Origin: Beroe forskalii
Lineage: Eukaryota > Ctenophora > Nuda > Beroida > Beroidae
DNA: 64,000 nucleotides
Direction: 5' to 3'
Assembly (NCBI GenBank): GCA_011033025.1
Contig: WFMF01000023.1
Location: 124,001 to 188,000, forward strand
Both the position numbers and the translations under genes were made by a program. This document shows positions 56,101-62,342 of this stretch, piece by piece. Every line of letters begins with the position of its first letter. Position 1 is the stretch's first letter. The notes under the pieces are model-generated. The model ran no database searches, was not told where the DNA came from, and was given only the letters and a program-made list of their open reading frames with translations.

Positions 56101-57398
56101 TACCCGAGGGACATGACATTGACCAATCAGCGAGCGAGATTAAGTAAAGTCGCACGCTGATTTGACAATGTCAAACGCACCTGTGGGTAAGCTACTACTA
56201 TGATACGCCGTGAATATTCATTCTGAAATTCGTTCCGTACCTGCTCATGGTTTAGAATGTCCCATGTCGAACTGGTAGAACTGGTAGAACTAGAAGTATA
56301 GTCGACTCTAGTAGTCGCTATCCCAAGTCCCAACAAAGACGCTGCACTACATGACAAATTACGAATTGAGCAATACCTTCACCACACGTACATATATCAA
56401 TGCGACAATTCGATAATTATGTCAAACAAGCCATCGGCGATTAATCGTTAGTAACACACCACGTTACGGTGTGATAATGACGTCATTATCATCCGCCAAT
56501 CAGAATCAAGAGGGCAGACGCGTGAGGGTATTGTGTATAATTAATTTAGTGAACTGAGATAGTACACTGAGATAGTACACTGGGATTAACTAGTTTACTC
56601 AAGTTGGGATTAACTTTTTGATTTGAAGTGCAATGGCATATAATGTTCAAATTATACTGCCAGAGTGTCAGAAGTTTAAAAATAGATTTATCGGTTGAAA
56701 TTGGCAGATAAAGCGATGTTTAAGAAAGAGTTTAAGTTATAAGAGTTTAAGTATGAGTTTGATACCAACAATTACTTACTTTTATGAGAAGCAAAATGAG
56801 CGAACAAATGGTGGTAAGTAATTACTCGTTAGTAATCGATCACCCATTTAAACACTTTACAATTTCAGGTGCTATGGCACCTGTTGATAGAGGCTGTAGG
56901 CGTTAAATCCGGTAACTTATCAAAAGTTCATAGAAAAATTGTTTATACACCAATCAAGAATATTTCTACGCTCATGTAAAAAGCATAGACCGAATAATTT
57001 CCAAAAACGTATTTAGTAACCTAACTAAAACCTACATCTAATGGCCTGTATTGAACGGACAGACTATGACAACCGCTATTAAATACAGTCAAACATCTAT
57101 ACGGTGGGTAAACATGTAATAGCATAACCATTACCATTACAATCAGCAAAATGTAGAGGGTCGTATTCAAATGCATCTGATGCACTCCCGAAGTCGGAAA
57201 GGAGAAGATGAAAATATACACTTACAGTTGTTTTTCTCTCTCCTCAAGAGAACTGACTTCTGACTCTTCTTCTTCTTCTGATTCTTGGAGTTTGGAATGG
57301 GTGAAGTATCCGGCGTGTGAGTCGAGAAAGTATTCTTCATTTGACTGGATTGAGTTTAGGAGAGCTGGGTCAAAGATTTCCCCGTGATAAAAAGACAT
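35078..57398 (-). CDS. Cyclic nucleotide-binding domain protein (CNBD2-like), overall span
   Basis: A 16-exon model gives 848 codons plus stop, with every intron phase compatible. Order: acidic N-terminus, Ser/Asn-rich and Ser/Lys-rich linkers (residues about 60-460), a basic helix region (RFKKVARLIQLALMFYSGE), a linker FDPSLYKAQKIKE, then a cyclic nucleotide-binding domain (about 600-715) with RIILRQGDRAEWFYYVLSG and a phosphate-binding cassette FG-ELALLHGTRRTATV. In that cassette the Glu and Arg that contact the nucleotide in this family are kept. A second, diverged fold follows (FFKKGTVMAK, FIYIVKS). No kinase or channel domain is present. In other animals CNBD2 is linked to sperm and cilia. 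Function here is inferred from family only. An unrelated gene lies inside its largest intron. Confidence 0.82.
35300..35560 (-). other. Open frame in CNBD 3' intron, probably not coding
   Basis: A minus-strand frame of about 80 codons (KTHIRLKSRPLFDHYQ at one end, THINTPLGR at the other) lies between the last two modelled exons. No acceptor puts it in phase with the preceding exon, so I leave it out of the model, but it could be an alternative last exon. Confidence 0.3.
35775..35895 (-). CDS. CNBD gene exon 15
   Basis: Acceptor ctttttccagag, donor gtatgtg. It encodes EPTVADLKPCGSPRTERG and TELLPTEHQRMEPGASRP, a polar linker after the second nucleotide-binding fold. The frame stays open past the donor (WYVLIDSIS), so read-through retention would also be in frame for a while. 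Confidence 0.6.
36135..36198 (-). CDS. CNBD gene exon 14
   Basis: Acceptor gggacaag, donor gtaagt. Twenty-one codons reading LPNSRSLLPKRSVRGLCQKL, highly basic. It follows directly from IYIVKS in the previous exon. Confidence 0.65.
36839..37127 (-). repeat. Donor-site echo array, 68-bp period
   Basis: Four extra copies of the end of CNBD exon 13 plus its donor. On the minus strand each unit reads cccccttcatctatatcgta, then aagtcc|gtgagtaagagacc. Donors (plus-strand actcac) are at 37122 (real), 37055, 36987, 36919 and 36851, i.e. spacings of 67, 68, 68 and 68. Units differ by a few substitutions. Confidence 0.95.
37128..37275 (-). CDS. CNBD gene exon 13 (second nucleotide-binding fold)
   Basis: Acceptor gcctcaccag, donor gtgagtaag. 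It encodes YCRTLNILSGWPVNLLSE, then VCNFHFFKKGTVMAKSN and TTPFIYIVKS. The beta-strand pattern (hxxGxhh...hYhVKSG) is that of a second, diverged CNB fold. Confidence 0.85.
37450..37595 (-). repeat. Donor-site echoes of CNBD exon 12
   Basis: On the minus strand the segment acgaggagagggaacatgtc plus ag|gtaata recurs. Donors sit at plus positions 37591 (real), 37556, 37495 (mutated to gttatg) and 37450. Spacings are irregular (35, 61 and 45). Confidence 0.92.
37596..37732 (-). CDS. CNBD gene exon 12 (phosphate-binding cassette)
   Basis: Acceptor ctactatctcag, donor gtaata. It encodes ELALLHGTRRTATVSCKDG, VELIAVDKEDFVQMNQ and DSDEEREHV. The first string, joined to FG of the previous exon, is the diagnostic cassette of cAMP/cGMP-binding domains (G-E-L-A-L-L...R-T-A-T-V). 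This is the strongest family evidence in the gene. Confidence 0.92.
37733..38075 (-). repeat. Acceptor and exon echoes upstream of CNBD exon 12
   Basis: About six degenerate copies of the acceptor/exon junction (plus-strand words such as gccaattcctgagatag, gccaacttctgaaatag, gccaactcctggaaaag, gccagctctagctccagagatag) fill this stretch. The farthest (37990-38075) is longer and includes a diverged copy of the exon itself (plus: cggcagtgcgccgctgcgtg against ggcagtgcgccgcgtcccgt in the real exon). Confidence 0.85.
38076..39480. other. CNBD intron with degenerate repeats
   Basis: No coding. It contains ggttgactaattagttgatt-type degenerate repeats (38860-39030, 39365-39475) and the satellite array at 39059-39370. 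Confidence 0.6.
39059..39370. repeat. caccagtctgacgtatcactga satellite
   Basis: About thirteen degenerate 22-26 base units. It is the reverse complement of the satellite that fills 41375-42850 inside the transposon. Confidence 0.88.
39481..39548 (-). CDS. CNBD gene exon 11
   Basis: Acceptor attctggaag, donor gtaatt. It encodes KNKSTGSVNLRNVGYLTRG and TAFG, the turn leading into the phosphate-binding cassette. The phase matches both neighbours. Confidence 0.8.
39831..39936 (-). CDS. CNBD gene exon 10 (start of nucleotide-binding domain)
   Basis: The acceptor is a C-tract followed by cag at the very edge of the G/C-rich array. The exon opens GAACGCATG and encodes ERMCRKAHYLHFGPN, then RIILRQGDRAEWFYYVLSG, the helix A and first beta strands of a CNB domain. 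Donor gtaatg. Using the first CAG rather than AGs further in keeps phase 0 and gives the family's usual spacing. Confidence 0.85.
39937..40626 (-). repeat. C-tract/CAG/GAAC array, proximal part
   Basis: On the plus strand, units of attagaagttcctgg plus a variable G run (4-13). On the transcribed strand of the CNBD gene each unit is a polypyrimidine tract, cag, then gaacttctaat, the same junction (C-run, CAG, GAAC) as the real exon 10 acceptor directly adjacent. Roughly 27 units. Confidence 0.9.
41375..42850. repeat. gactggtgtcagtgatacgtca satellite
   Basis: About 60 degenerate 20-24 base units inside the transposon. A near-exact longer duplication is visible (for example 41640-41900 resembles 42130-42330), so the array grew by block duplication. 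Confidence 0.9.
42858..43468. mobile_element. Nested palindromic MITE, TA target site
   Basis: Flanked by TA on both sides. Arms of about 270-300 bases start gggcgtttataattt / gggcgtttcataattt and run inward (gttcgagtcaaaagctatcc against gttcggggtcaaaagctata). The centre has small palindromes (catatgcccatatatgggca). TA flanks and long TIRs suggest a Tc1/mariner-type foldback. Confidence 0.85.
43817..45728 (-). repeat. C-tract/CAG/GAAC array, distal part
   Basis: Continuation of the array at 39937-40626 beyond the inserted transposon. About 75 units of attagaagttcctggggg, with variants ggggtgcagttcc(tttgg). Higher-order blocks recur. The long G runs are prone to assembly and length error. Confidence 0.9.
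46065..46245. repeat. 12-bp tandem repeat, agtgaagtggaa
   Basis: About fourteen copies, the first few reading agtgaagtgggc. One frame would read (ESEV)n, but there is no supporting gene context, so I treat it as a minisatellite. Confidence 0.88.
46385..46460. mobile_element. CCAAT-hairpin MITE copy
   Basis: gcttacccacag at the left, ccaatccacactgaccatt and cgcacgctgattggccaatg inside. A degraded copy. Confidence 0.5.
46731..46785 (+). CDS. Nested gene exon 1: signal peptide
   Basis: ATG followed by MRLWIHILVYFTVLFVLT, a hydrophobic signal sequence, with donor gtgagt. Leaves one base. The ATG has a purine at -3 (aag atg). This start is preferred because it supplies the only hydrophobic leader and fits the phase of exon 2. 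Confidence 0.82.
46731..50601 (+). CDS. Secreted low-complexity matrix-like protein, nested gene (overall)
   Basis: Three exons. With one base restored in the repeat the model is 971 codons plus stop. A signal peptide is followed by a Lys/Glu/Asp/Gly-rich region (about residues 19-143), a helical region with two Cys (KKTCEKEEKNIIKCV), a Pro/Thr linker, a Gly/Tyr-rich region (GGYGGGGYGGG), a Tyr/Asn-rich stretch, ten 21-residue repeats (core DAPKYGAPNPNVQYGEPI) and an acidic/basic C-terminus ending IDPKLFLG. The design (signal, charged, GY-rich, tandem repeats) resembles structural secretions such as cuticle, tube, shell-matrix or adhesive proteins. That role is inferred, and I do not recognise a named family. 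The gene lies wholly inside an 11.2 kb CNBD intron on the opposite strand. As sequenced, the frame breaks near 49995. Confidence 0.8.
46894..46985. mobile_element. CCAAT-hairpin MITE copy in nested-gene intron 1
   Basis: cactgaccaatcagcaggca against gcggtgattggtaactgtc, inside the 239-base first intron, which it makes up in large part. Confidence 0.6.
47025..48531 (+). CDS. Nested gene exon 2: charged, helical and Gly/Tyr-rich regions
   Basis: Acceptor cctaattttcag, donor gtaata. It begins DCGKKKKDKEGEEEG, then Lys/Asp/Gly repeats (KGKDKGKGKGDK). Residues from 47410 form an amphipathic, likely helical region (ISDLVSSKDYKKMINAEVEK, EVQVIEENLALNLDSIANTV). Next is DPPTTLPPTPPVNTYTAFPP, then GGYGGYGGGGYGGGG and GLGGYGGFGGYGGFGGYG, then a Tyr/Asn tail (NNNYYHYYADEQFDW). 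The frame happens to stay open to a TAA just past the donor, so intron retention would give a 520-residue secreted product. Confidence 0.85.
48536..48912 (+). repeat. 33-bp minisatellite derived from exon 3 edge
   Basis: About eleven units of ctacaaggggtggtataact plus ggtagactaaagt. The core tacaaggggtggtataac matches the first bases of exon 3 (tacaaagggtggtataat, encoding YKGWYN). It starts within five bases of the exon 2 donor. Confidence 0.92.
48967..49010. repeat. Dispersed 44-bp motif (copy 2)
   Basis: ctggccaggggtataagtta plus gagattttagtgtcacaggg is the reverse complement of 13226-13272. Confidence 0.65.
49190..49248 (+). repeat. Duplicated acceptor before nested-gene exon 3
   Basis: caatgttttccag plus gta(t/c)tacaaagggtggta occurs twice, with AGs ending at 49202 and 49248 (46 bases apart). 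Splicing to the upstream copy would read YYKGWYNEL and then hit a stop. Confidence 0.95.
49249..50601 (+). CDS. Nested gene exon 3: 21-residue repeats, with a frame break
   Basis: Starts YYKGWYNEDGSFEGELRD, passes through QYGAAAPAQMGH-type imperfect repeats, then ten repeats of 21 codons (63 bases, core APKYGAPNPNVQYGEPI) and shorter degenerate units (KADASQYGAPIR), ending in a charged tail (FMKEKSEKYLKDKEVEATSE) and stop TGA. At 49991-49998 one base is missing relative to every other unit (attcaatgg for attcgaatgg). Six repeats lie before it in one frame and four after it in the +1-restored frame. Both sides keep identical coding character, so a sequencing error or a very recent mutation is likely. 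Confidence 0.8.
49600..50270 (+). repeat. 63-bp coding minisatellite
   Basis: Ten copies with very few differences (GCT/GAT codon swaps; tatggcgaa against catggtgct in the last three). Because the unit is a multiple of three and lacks stops in several frames, at least four of the six frames stay open here, which produces large spurious frames on both strands. Confidence 0.95.
50602..51146. other. Spacer between nested gene and CNBD exon 9
   Basis: AT-rich, presumably 3' UTR and flank of the nested gene. A clear AATAAA signal is not visible. Nothing else is seen. Confidence 0.5.
51147..51281 (-). CDS. CNBD gene exon 9
   Basis: Acceptor atattttcag, donor gtgaaa. Forty-five codons reading ELVVGSDIQDILGKRPADRT, EEEIQQVLFALRTYETFAEY and PLGMQ. 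RTEEEIQQVLFALRTYETF is the helical lead-in typical of CNB-domain proteins (helices before 'F..LP'). Confidence 0.88.
51343..51412. mobile_element. cgcggcg MITE remnant forming most of a short CNBD intron
   Basis: The 151-base intron between CNBD exons 8 and 9 contains the element words tgacagttggaactgcagtt, ttgtgtgcgctgcgtaagtt and tgcgcggcgtaaagac, shared with the copies at 2057-2140 and 62164-62275. Confidence 0.75.
51433..51568 (-). CDS. CNBD gene exon 8
   Basis: Acceptor tcatttcag, donor gtgggg (weak). It encodes RRVVETSGQEQEEKQSFFDK, PERMRFLPEFDPSLYKAQKI and KELIH. FDPSLYKA-like segments precede CNB domains in this family. Confidence 0.82.
51592..51655. mobile_element. CCAAT-hairpin MITE copy
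   Basis: gccaatcaacgggcgaagtt and ctcggcgctgattggtcaat pair around a short centre. Confidence 0.55.
52017..52096 (-). CDS. CNBD gene exon 7
   Basis: Acceptor cacttcag, donor gtaggt. It encodes VTPLNRFKKVARLIQLALMF and YSGEGKT, a basic amphipathic helix found N-terminal to CNB domains in CNBD2-type proteins. Confidence 0.82.
52110..52345. repeat. gtgtcaaggtaaa degenerate repeat (first block)
   Basis: Many 13-18 base units built on (g/a)tgtcaa(g/t)(g/a)(t/a)a. A second block of the same family lies at 52850-53095. Both are intronic in the CNBD gene. Confidence 0.75.
52440..52571 (-). CDS. CNBD gene exon 6
   Basis: Acceptor gggactctcag, donor gttagt. Forty-four codons reading LCSTMPSAAFKVVPKRSVDV, ILRRTIVQIWRKKLKSSLIS and KITV. 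Very basic, with an IQ-like RRTIVQIWRKK helix that could bind calmodulin (inference only). Confidence 0.75.
52572..52695 (-). repeat. Acceptor echoes upstream of CNBD exon 6
   Basis: On the minus strand, tgtgtggatttcagtaga(t/c/g)ttcagggg plus c(t/a)ct(c/t)ag|ttg is repeated, with junctions at about 52571 (real), 52616 and 52661. The period is about 45 bases. Confidence 0.85.
52850..53095. repeat. gtgtcaaggtaaa degenerate repeat (second block)
   Basis: Words such as acttggtgtcaaggtaaaat, gatgtcaagaaagtgtgatg and tggtgtcaaggaagtgt. Same family as 52110-52345. Confidence 0.75.
53181..53252 (-). CDS. CNBD gene exon 5
   Basis: Acceptor gagttctaag, donor gtgagt. Exactly 24 codons reading SADSRRKGGFKGRTNKGELE plus NEDS. 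A short, highly charged linker exon. Confidence 0.65.
53454..53851 (-). CDS. CNBD gene exon 4 (Ser/Lys-rich linker)
   Basis: Acceptor cttctcgaag; the donor is either 53453 (gtgaaa) or 53465 (gtgttt), both phase 0. It encodes TQTSKLTDSSRTGSKAEES, KISSRKITTTSEKEV and SRKITTSSDKDLSGV (an internal tandem repeat of SRKITTxSxK) and RIRMRIRTASVDSTS. Rich in likely phosphorylation sites and predicted disordered. Confidence 0.7.
54410..55037 (-). CDS. CNBD gene exon 3 (Ser/Asn-rich linker)
   Basis: Acceptor cctgtgtagcag, donor gtgaat. Starts NIRISKSARGKFQNLLILFH, includes NSSNLNNNSNKDNNNSG, then a more ordered EKNQKQAFFRTYIAEFNKLS and ending CDWERSKSAPVAGKSLWQKG, WIKLLPTKTG. At 209 codons it is the longest exon of the gene. 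The three-base Asn run (gttgttgtt on plus) is a trinucleotide repeat. Confidence 0.8.
55415..55465. repeat. TGACGTCA dispersed element copy
   Basis: aatgacgtcattatcaagga plus ttagaatggtgagttgatga, forward copy. Confidence 0.7.
55919..56025. mobile_element. CCAAT-hairpin MITE copy
   Basis: ctaacccac at the left, tagccaatcagcgagctgg against gtgtgttgattggtcaatc inside, atgggtaaaat at the right. Confidence 0.6.
56088..56195. mobile_element. CCAAT-hairpin MITE copy
   Basis: agcttacccg and gggtaagct at the ends; inner arms attgaccaatcagcgagcga and tcgcacgctgatttgacaat. It is only about 60 bases away from the previous copy. Confidence 0.7.
56241..56346 (-). CDS. CNBD gene exon 2
   Basis: Acceptor tgtcatgtag, donor gtacgg. 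It encodes AASLLGLGIATTRVDYTSSS, TSSTSSTWDILNHEQ. A Ser/Thr run is coded by a short tctaccagt tandem. The phase fits both neighbours. Confidence 0.65.
57226..57398 (-). CDS. CNBD gene exon 1 with start codon
   Basis: ATG at 57398, with an in-frame TGA 15 bases upstream and no AG between them, so this is a start rather than an internal exon. It reads MSFYHGEIFDPALLNSIQS, NEEYFLDSHAGYFTHSKLQE, then an acidic run SEEEEESEVSSLEEREKQL. Donor gtaagt. Confidence 0.78.
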
Positions 57399-58024
57399 GG
57401 TGCAGAGATATCAAGTTAGTTAGAGTGTCAGATTCACCAGGGACAGGATGTCACCAGACAAAAGTAGAAAGCGTCAGCAGTCAGTGTTCTGGGTCAGCTC
57501 GATTAGTGTGGGAATGGCTCTTGTATCATTAACGCACTTCTAAAAGCCCTCATGATGACGTCACTCTCATTTACTCATCAAATAAACCACATCATTACAA
57601 CCTCAAATCAGTTGCTCATTGTACACCATGAGGATACACCTAATTCTCTAATTAGCAATCATACTTTCATCTGGCTACAACAGATCTCTGCAGATTTAGC
57701 AATCTGTAACATGATCGGATTTGAAGATGGCCCGATAAATGTATACTTTTAGGCCCTTCAATGGTTCATAAACCCGCTAAAATTTGATGACGCATTGTAT
57801 AAACCCTCGAGCTTATATAAACGATAATCTCTCAGTCTACGCTCTCGGGTTTTTCAGTTGTGGCATTAACTTAGAGAGGATAGAGCAGTTACTGTTACCG
57901 CTGACTATCAAACACTCAAACACACAACAACACGTTGCTCAACATTTTGAACCTTATTTCAAATAAAATTGATGGCCAGAATGCGCGGAAGAACTAGATA
58001 AGTCGCCTAAAAAGCCTTACTCAC

Positions 58025-58076
58025 CTTCTCGGCTCCAAGACGAGATCTACTTCGTTTCTTCTTCGAGTCGTTATCA
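58025..58076 (-). CDS. Upstream gene exon 3
   Basis: Acceptor accctttcag, donor gtgagtaagg. Completes a Ser codon and encodes DNDSKKKRSRSRLGAEK-like basic sequence (17 codons). Confidence 0.6.
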
Positions 58077-59134
58077 CTGAAAGGGTGCGGGTTTTCAAAA
58101 CCAGGCAGCAAATCAACAAATAAATTATCTAATTATCTAATTATCTATTCAAATTATAACCAATCAGAGAAGGCATTGAGCTAGGTTGGTTCTAGAAGGT
58201 GGAAGGATGGAAATGGAAATAACCATGCGACTCCGTTTTGGCAATGATCCCACCGCATGCTTCAAACTCCTGAGTACCACTTGGCGAAATGCCAATTCCT
58301 GTCAAATGAATACCCTCTCCTGTCGCCTCACCTGCTAGTAGCCTGTTCATTCCTCTGGTTCACTGCAAGGTACTGTGACAAGGGATCGGCATACTCTGAC
58401 ACAACTACAGCAGGAGGTTTGGAGCACGATGTCTTCCTATCTGCAAACAGGGTGTCATAGTGGGGCATAATAGGAGGGCACCCGGGGCACAAACTGGGAA
58501 AATGGGGCAAATAGGGGACAAACAGGAGCCAAATAGGAGACAAATAAGTGGCAAATAGGGGGCTGAAAGGTGGCAAATAGGGGACAAAAAGGAGCCAAAT
58601 AGAAGACAAAAAGGAGGCAAAAAGGGGCAAATAGGAGGCCGAAAGGGGGAAAAAAGAGCCAAATAAGGGGCAAATAGGAGGCTTAAAGGAGGCAAATAGG
58701 GACAAAAAGGAGCCGAATAGGTGACAAAAGGAGCCCAATAGGGGACAATAAGGAGGCTGAAAGGGGTTAAGAAGGAGGTTGAAAGGGGGCAAGACGGAGG
58801 GGTCGACGGAGCAGTAACCTGGAGCTCTGGTGGAGGATACCCTCCTGTCGCACAGCCTGGTGTCTCCGGCACTTGAGTGCCTCCTGAAGGCAGTCCCCAG
58901 CTCTTTAGGTACGTTAGAAGAGGTGGTGGGAGGGAGGACATTCCCTGCACTTTGGAGACGCCGCAGAGTCTTATTAACGTCTTTCAGATCACGAATTGCG
59001 GGATTCTTAGCTTCCTTGGGGTCTTTTGGGGACTTCAGTTCTTTGGAAGATATCTTCAATTCATCGCTCAGTAAGTCTTTAGTCGAGGTGTCCCTTCTGA
59101 CGGTCGTGGAGATGTCTGTGTGTCGAGTTGGCAT
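58025..59134 (-). CDS. Ser/Lys-rich protein, three exons (separate gene or alternative 5' part of CNBD gene)
   Basis: Exons 59134-58819, 58440-58332 and 58076-58025 total exactly 159 codons with matching phases. The start is MPTRHTDISTTVRRDTST, then KISSKELKSPKDPKEAKNPA and RRLQSAGNVLPPTTSSN; exon 2 has KPPAVVVSEYADPLSQYLAV; exon 3 is DNDSKKKRSRLGAEK with donor gtgagt. The product is basic, Ser/Pro-rich and probably disordered. I found no stop-bearing last exon. The final phase (0) would fit CNBD exon 3 (55037), skipping CNBD exons 1-2, so it may be an alternative promoter and N-terminus. It is otherwise an unrecognised gene whose 3' end I missed. Confidence 0.6.
58332..58440 (-). CDS. Upstream gene exon 2
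   Basis: Acceptor accctgtttgcag, donor gtgagg. Encodes DRKTSCSKPPAVVVSEYADP and LSQYLAVNQRNEQATS. Confidence 0.68.
58485..58800 (-). repeat. ggggcaaataggagacaaa minisatellite
   Basis: About twelve degenerate 22-28 base units. On the transcribed (minus) strand they are pyrimidine-rich (tcctttttgtcccctatttg) and resemble the tract before the exon 2 acceptor (ccctgtttgcag|atagg). It may therefore be another expanded acceptor echo, though the match is weak. Confidence 0.85.
58819..59134 (-). CDS. Upstream gene exon 1 with start codon
   Basis: ATG at 59134, 105 codons plus one base, donor gttact (weak). Encodes a Lys/Ser/Pro-rich N-terminus with DLKDVNKTLRRLQSAGN and ends CDRRVSSTRAP. Confidence 0.65.
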
Positions 59135-62100
59135 TCTGACAACGAATCACTGAATGACACGAAACAAGAACTGTAGAAAACAAGGAGCGAGAGCATGGGT
59201 CCATGGTGACAGGGGGCAAATGTAACCGCTTTTAATCCGATACTCAAAAACATATGGCGCTATTATGCGAGCGAGACGGCAAAGTGTAATCGAATCTTGT
59301 TAGAATCGATGTATCAGTTATTATCATCCGTGACTTAGTTCGTGATAAAATGAATCTGAGCAGAATTGAGCAGCTGTTTAAGGTCGATCTTAGAAAAAAT
59401 AAATATTTTAATTAGTAAGAAAAACAGGTGTTACAGATTGAAAATAACTTATCTTCATGGTTAGGAATTCTAAAGACATGAATAAAACTTCGAAGATTTC
59501 AAATTTCTGTTGTGTCATTGCCTCTTCAACCAAAACTCAAGTAAATTAATAATAACGGCGATGACCTAACGATTACCAGTGAACAGTTATAGACTAGCAC
59601 AGTTTTATGCCAAACTGAACAGCCTGCCGAACCATATTAGCTCCGAACGACCGAACCATTAGATTAATATCAAGTATAATCTAGACTAGCTAGAGTGGTG
59701 GGGAGGGTGGTATAAAAATATAAATCAATCGGGAAATCTGAAATTCGATAAGAAAATACACAGTGCTTAATTTACTACGAAATACTCAGTGGGTATATAT
59801 TTCAAATGGAAGTCTCATGTTGCCAAGGACAGCATATTTATCACTTTATTAATAATAATAATAACATTTTATTGAAGGCATAATAGATTGATATATTCAG
59901 GTAATCAGTGATAAAGCAAAGTGTACCCCAGTAAAAGATATATTCAGGTAATCAGTGATAAAGCTAAGTGTACCCCAGTAAAAGGTAAAGAGCTCCGTGA
60001 TAGTGATGGCCCATCATGCAAGGATCTTTACTTATTTCATATTAAAGTATATACCCATGATAAAACATTCGGACAACGCTCTTCAATCATCATCATTCCA
60101 AAGCTATTCCAGTCCAGATAGTTAGAATTTACCGTAGCTAAAATTAGGGAACTAATGATTTTTCCACGTTTAGACGCGAATGGTTCCCAGTCCCTGTTTG
60201 GTTAATGATATATTTGTTAGGTATCAAATTAACTTGATATTTAAGTTAATAGTGGTTATTTCGAGTAATGTACCGTGATATATTATACATAAACACGCGC
60301 CTATCGGGTCCATTATGGATACTTTCCGAGGATGTAAGCCCAAGGGATGTATCCGGTTTTGGCCCGAGCCCGTAGGGCGAGGGTCTAAACCAATATGAAC
60401 CAATATGAAAACGTCAGAGGGTTCTATAAAAAAAACATACCTACGTCATCCAATGTAATTGGAAATAATAGAAAACATCAGTGATTCTCAGAAAAAGGGA
60501 AATCAAATCTGGGTATTATTCTTGTCTATTTTAATCTACAAACTACAGTAGAGAATTGCTGTAGTTTGGACCGTGCTTATCTCAGGGTCAGACAGTCAAC
60601 ATAAGCACATAATATGAACCATTAAACGTGGTCACATATTTCTATATTTCTTAGTCAATGTTAATGCAATGTCCGTCATTCATCAAATCAGAGAATATGT
60701 ATGAAGAAATCTTATTGAAAAATGAATTTACTATGATTTAGAAGTAATCTTTATGGAATATGCAGCATTTTGTTATGTTTGTAGTATACCCATACAACTT
60801 TATAGATACATAGATAGATTGGATTGGACAAAAATTCTCTTTTTTACTTTTTTTCTCAAGAGCTGTTAAATATCCATCAATTCCTTGATGCTCTGACTCT
60901 CTTTGCTTTGACCCTTGACACGTGTTGCCTTGCCGGTCAAATTAAAGGCCAAGTAAATTTAGGTCAAATAAAACTTTTATGACTTGCCTTATGCAGTGTT
61001 AAATTTTCTTGAAAGTCATTATATAACACAATAATGACCTAAATAATGATATCAGATCGGGATTTGGGTCTTTTCATGTAATTTATTAAGTATAAATGGG
61101 CTTAATGGCCATTTTAGAGCATAAAATCCTTGATCTGGCGACCACCAGAAAAATTGTTTGCCCATTGTCCAAGAGGCCGGCTTAAACGGTTCAAAAATGA
61201 TTCGATTTTTGTCCATGTGGCTGGTTAAAAAAGGCCGGCTAATCAAAGGCCAATAAGGTAGTTAGAACATGTTCTGCGGTACGTACCGTGGTACGTACCG
61301 CTGTATCTGCCGACTAATTGGGGTCTTAGTTCAGTTTTGGTCGCCAACCTTCAAGACCCTGTTGACCACGCCCGTTTTTCCCGTTTTGAGCTATTTTTGG
61401 AATTTCTGATGATAGATCGATGTGCGATGTCAAATGACTTTTTATTCCTTAGACAGTTTCAGACGCTTCGAACTTGAAATTTATTCGAAACATAATATCT
61501 GAAGCAGATCAAATAATTAGAAAAATTGATCAAGGCCCACCTACCTCAGAATCTCCAGTGCATTATCCACTTCGGCATTTCATGATTGCTTCTTTACTAT
61601 CTCAATCTGTTATTGGCAACATACCAGTAATAACTTTCCATGACCTGAAATTGGCGTAAATTATGAAATAAAATAAAACAGTAAAGCAGTAAGTAAGGAA
61701 AATAAAAGCCCTCACAAAGTCCGCACGATTCAAAAGATGGATTACTTCACACGATATTTACGTAGTTAGTACGTAACTTACGTATTGCAAAGCTTATTTT
61801 GATACGTATTCTAATGGGTGCCGTCCTACCCACAAGGTTCTGTAGTAATACGGTGAGTAATAATGTCGAGCCCCGAAGGGGCGACTGGGCGAGCCATTAT
61901 TACGAACCGTATTACGTTCTAATACTGCAACCACTAGGTTTCGGACATATTCTAATTAGATTTGCTTCGAAACTTATCCAAATATATAGCAGTTGCACTT
62001 TCTATCGATATACGTATTACGGTACGTGAAACGCATAAAGTGGCATGTACGGTAACCCCTATAGGAGCACAGAGATTGATCGATAATTCTGTTAAATGTA

Positions 62101-62160
62101 GGTATGTCATAATCTATCCCTTCATAGATACCATAAAAAAGGGAGTATGTATACTTTCGG
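59135..62160. other. Intergenic, AT-rich
   Basis: No exon is supported. I see a 50-base direct repeat near 59890-59985 (gatatattcaggtaatcagt, twice), a cagtagagaattgctgtag hairpin near 60545, a ggtacgtaccgtggtacgta repeat near 61277, and the hairpin at 61828-61918. Confidence 0.55.
61828..61918. repeat. gtaatacggt / accgtattac palindromic repeat
   Basis: Outer arms gtaatacggt and accgtattac, inner taataatg / cattatta, and a central gccccgaaggggc hairpin. A MITE-like foldback whose core resembles the GC hairpins at 12966-13170. Confidence 0.65.
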
Positions 62161-62163
62161 TGA

Positions 62164-62275
62164 CAGTTCGAACTTGAGTTTTGTGTGTGCGGCGTAAGTT
62201 TGCGCGGCGTAAAAATAATATATAAATAGCATGTTTGTACGCCGCGCAAACTTACGCGGCGCCCACGAAACTGCT
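62164..62275. mobile_element. cgcggcg-hairpin MITE copy (full length)
   Basis: gtgacagttcgaacttgagt, then tttgtgtgtgcggcgtaagt and ttgcgcggcgta, mirrored by tacgccgcgcaaacttacgc and ggcgcccacgaaact. It lies about 70 bases upstream of the SRCR gene start codon, so it could form part of its promoter or 5' UTR. Confidence 0.8.
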
Positions 62276-62342
62276 ACTTTTTACCTATTTAACGCCCTTT
62301 TCGATACAATCAAAGCAGAGCAATGCTGGTGAATTGAGAGCC

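Larger units (their letters stand above)
55038..56240. other. CNBD intron 2
   Basis: No coding. It holds a TGACGTCA element (55415-55460) and two CCAAT-hairpin MITEs (55919-56025 and 56088-56195). Confidence 0.6.

Noticed and set aside
58328..58950. Long Pro/Leu/Phe-rich minus-strand frames (PPICPLFGSF type)
   Set aside because: They run through the intronic minisatellite at 58485-58800. The exon boundaries (gttact donor, tgtttgcag acceptor) exclude that part.
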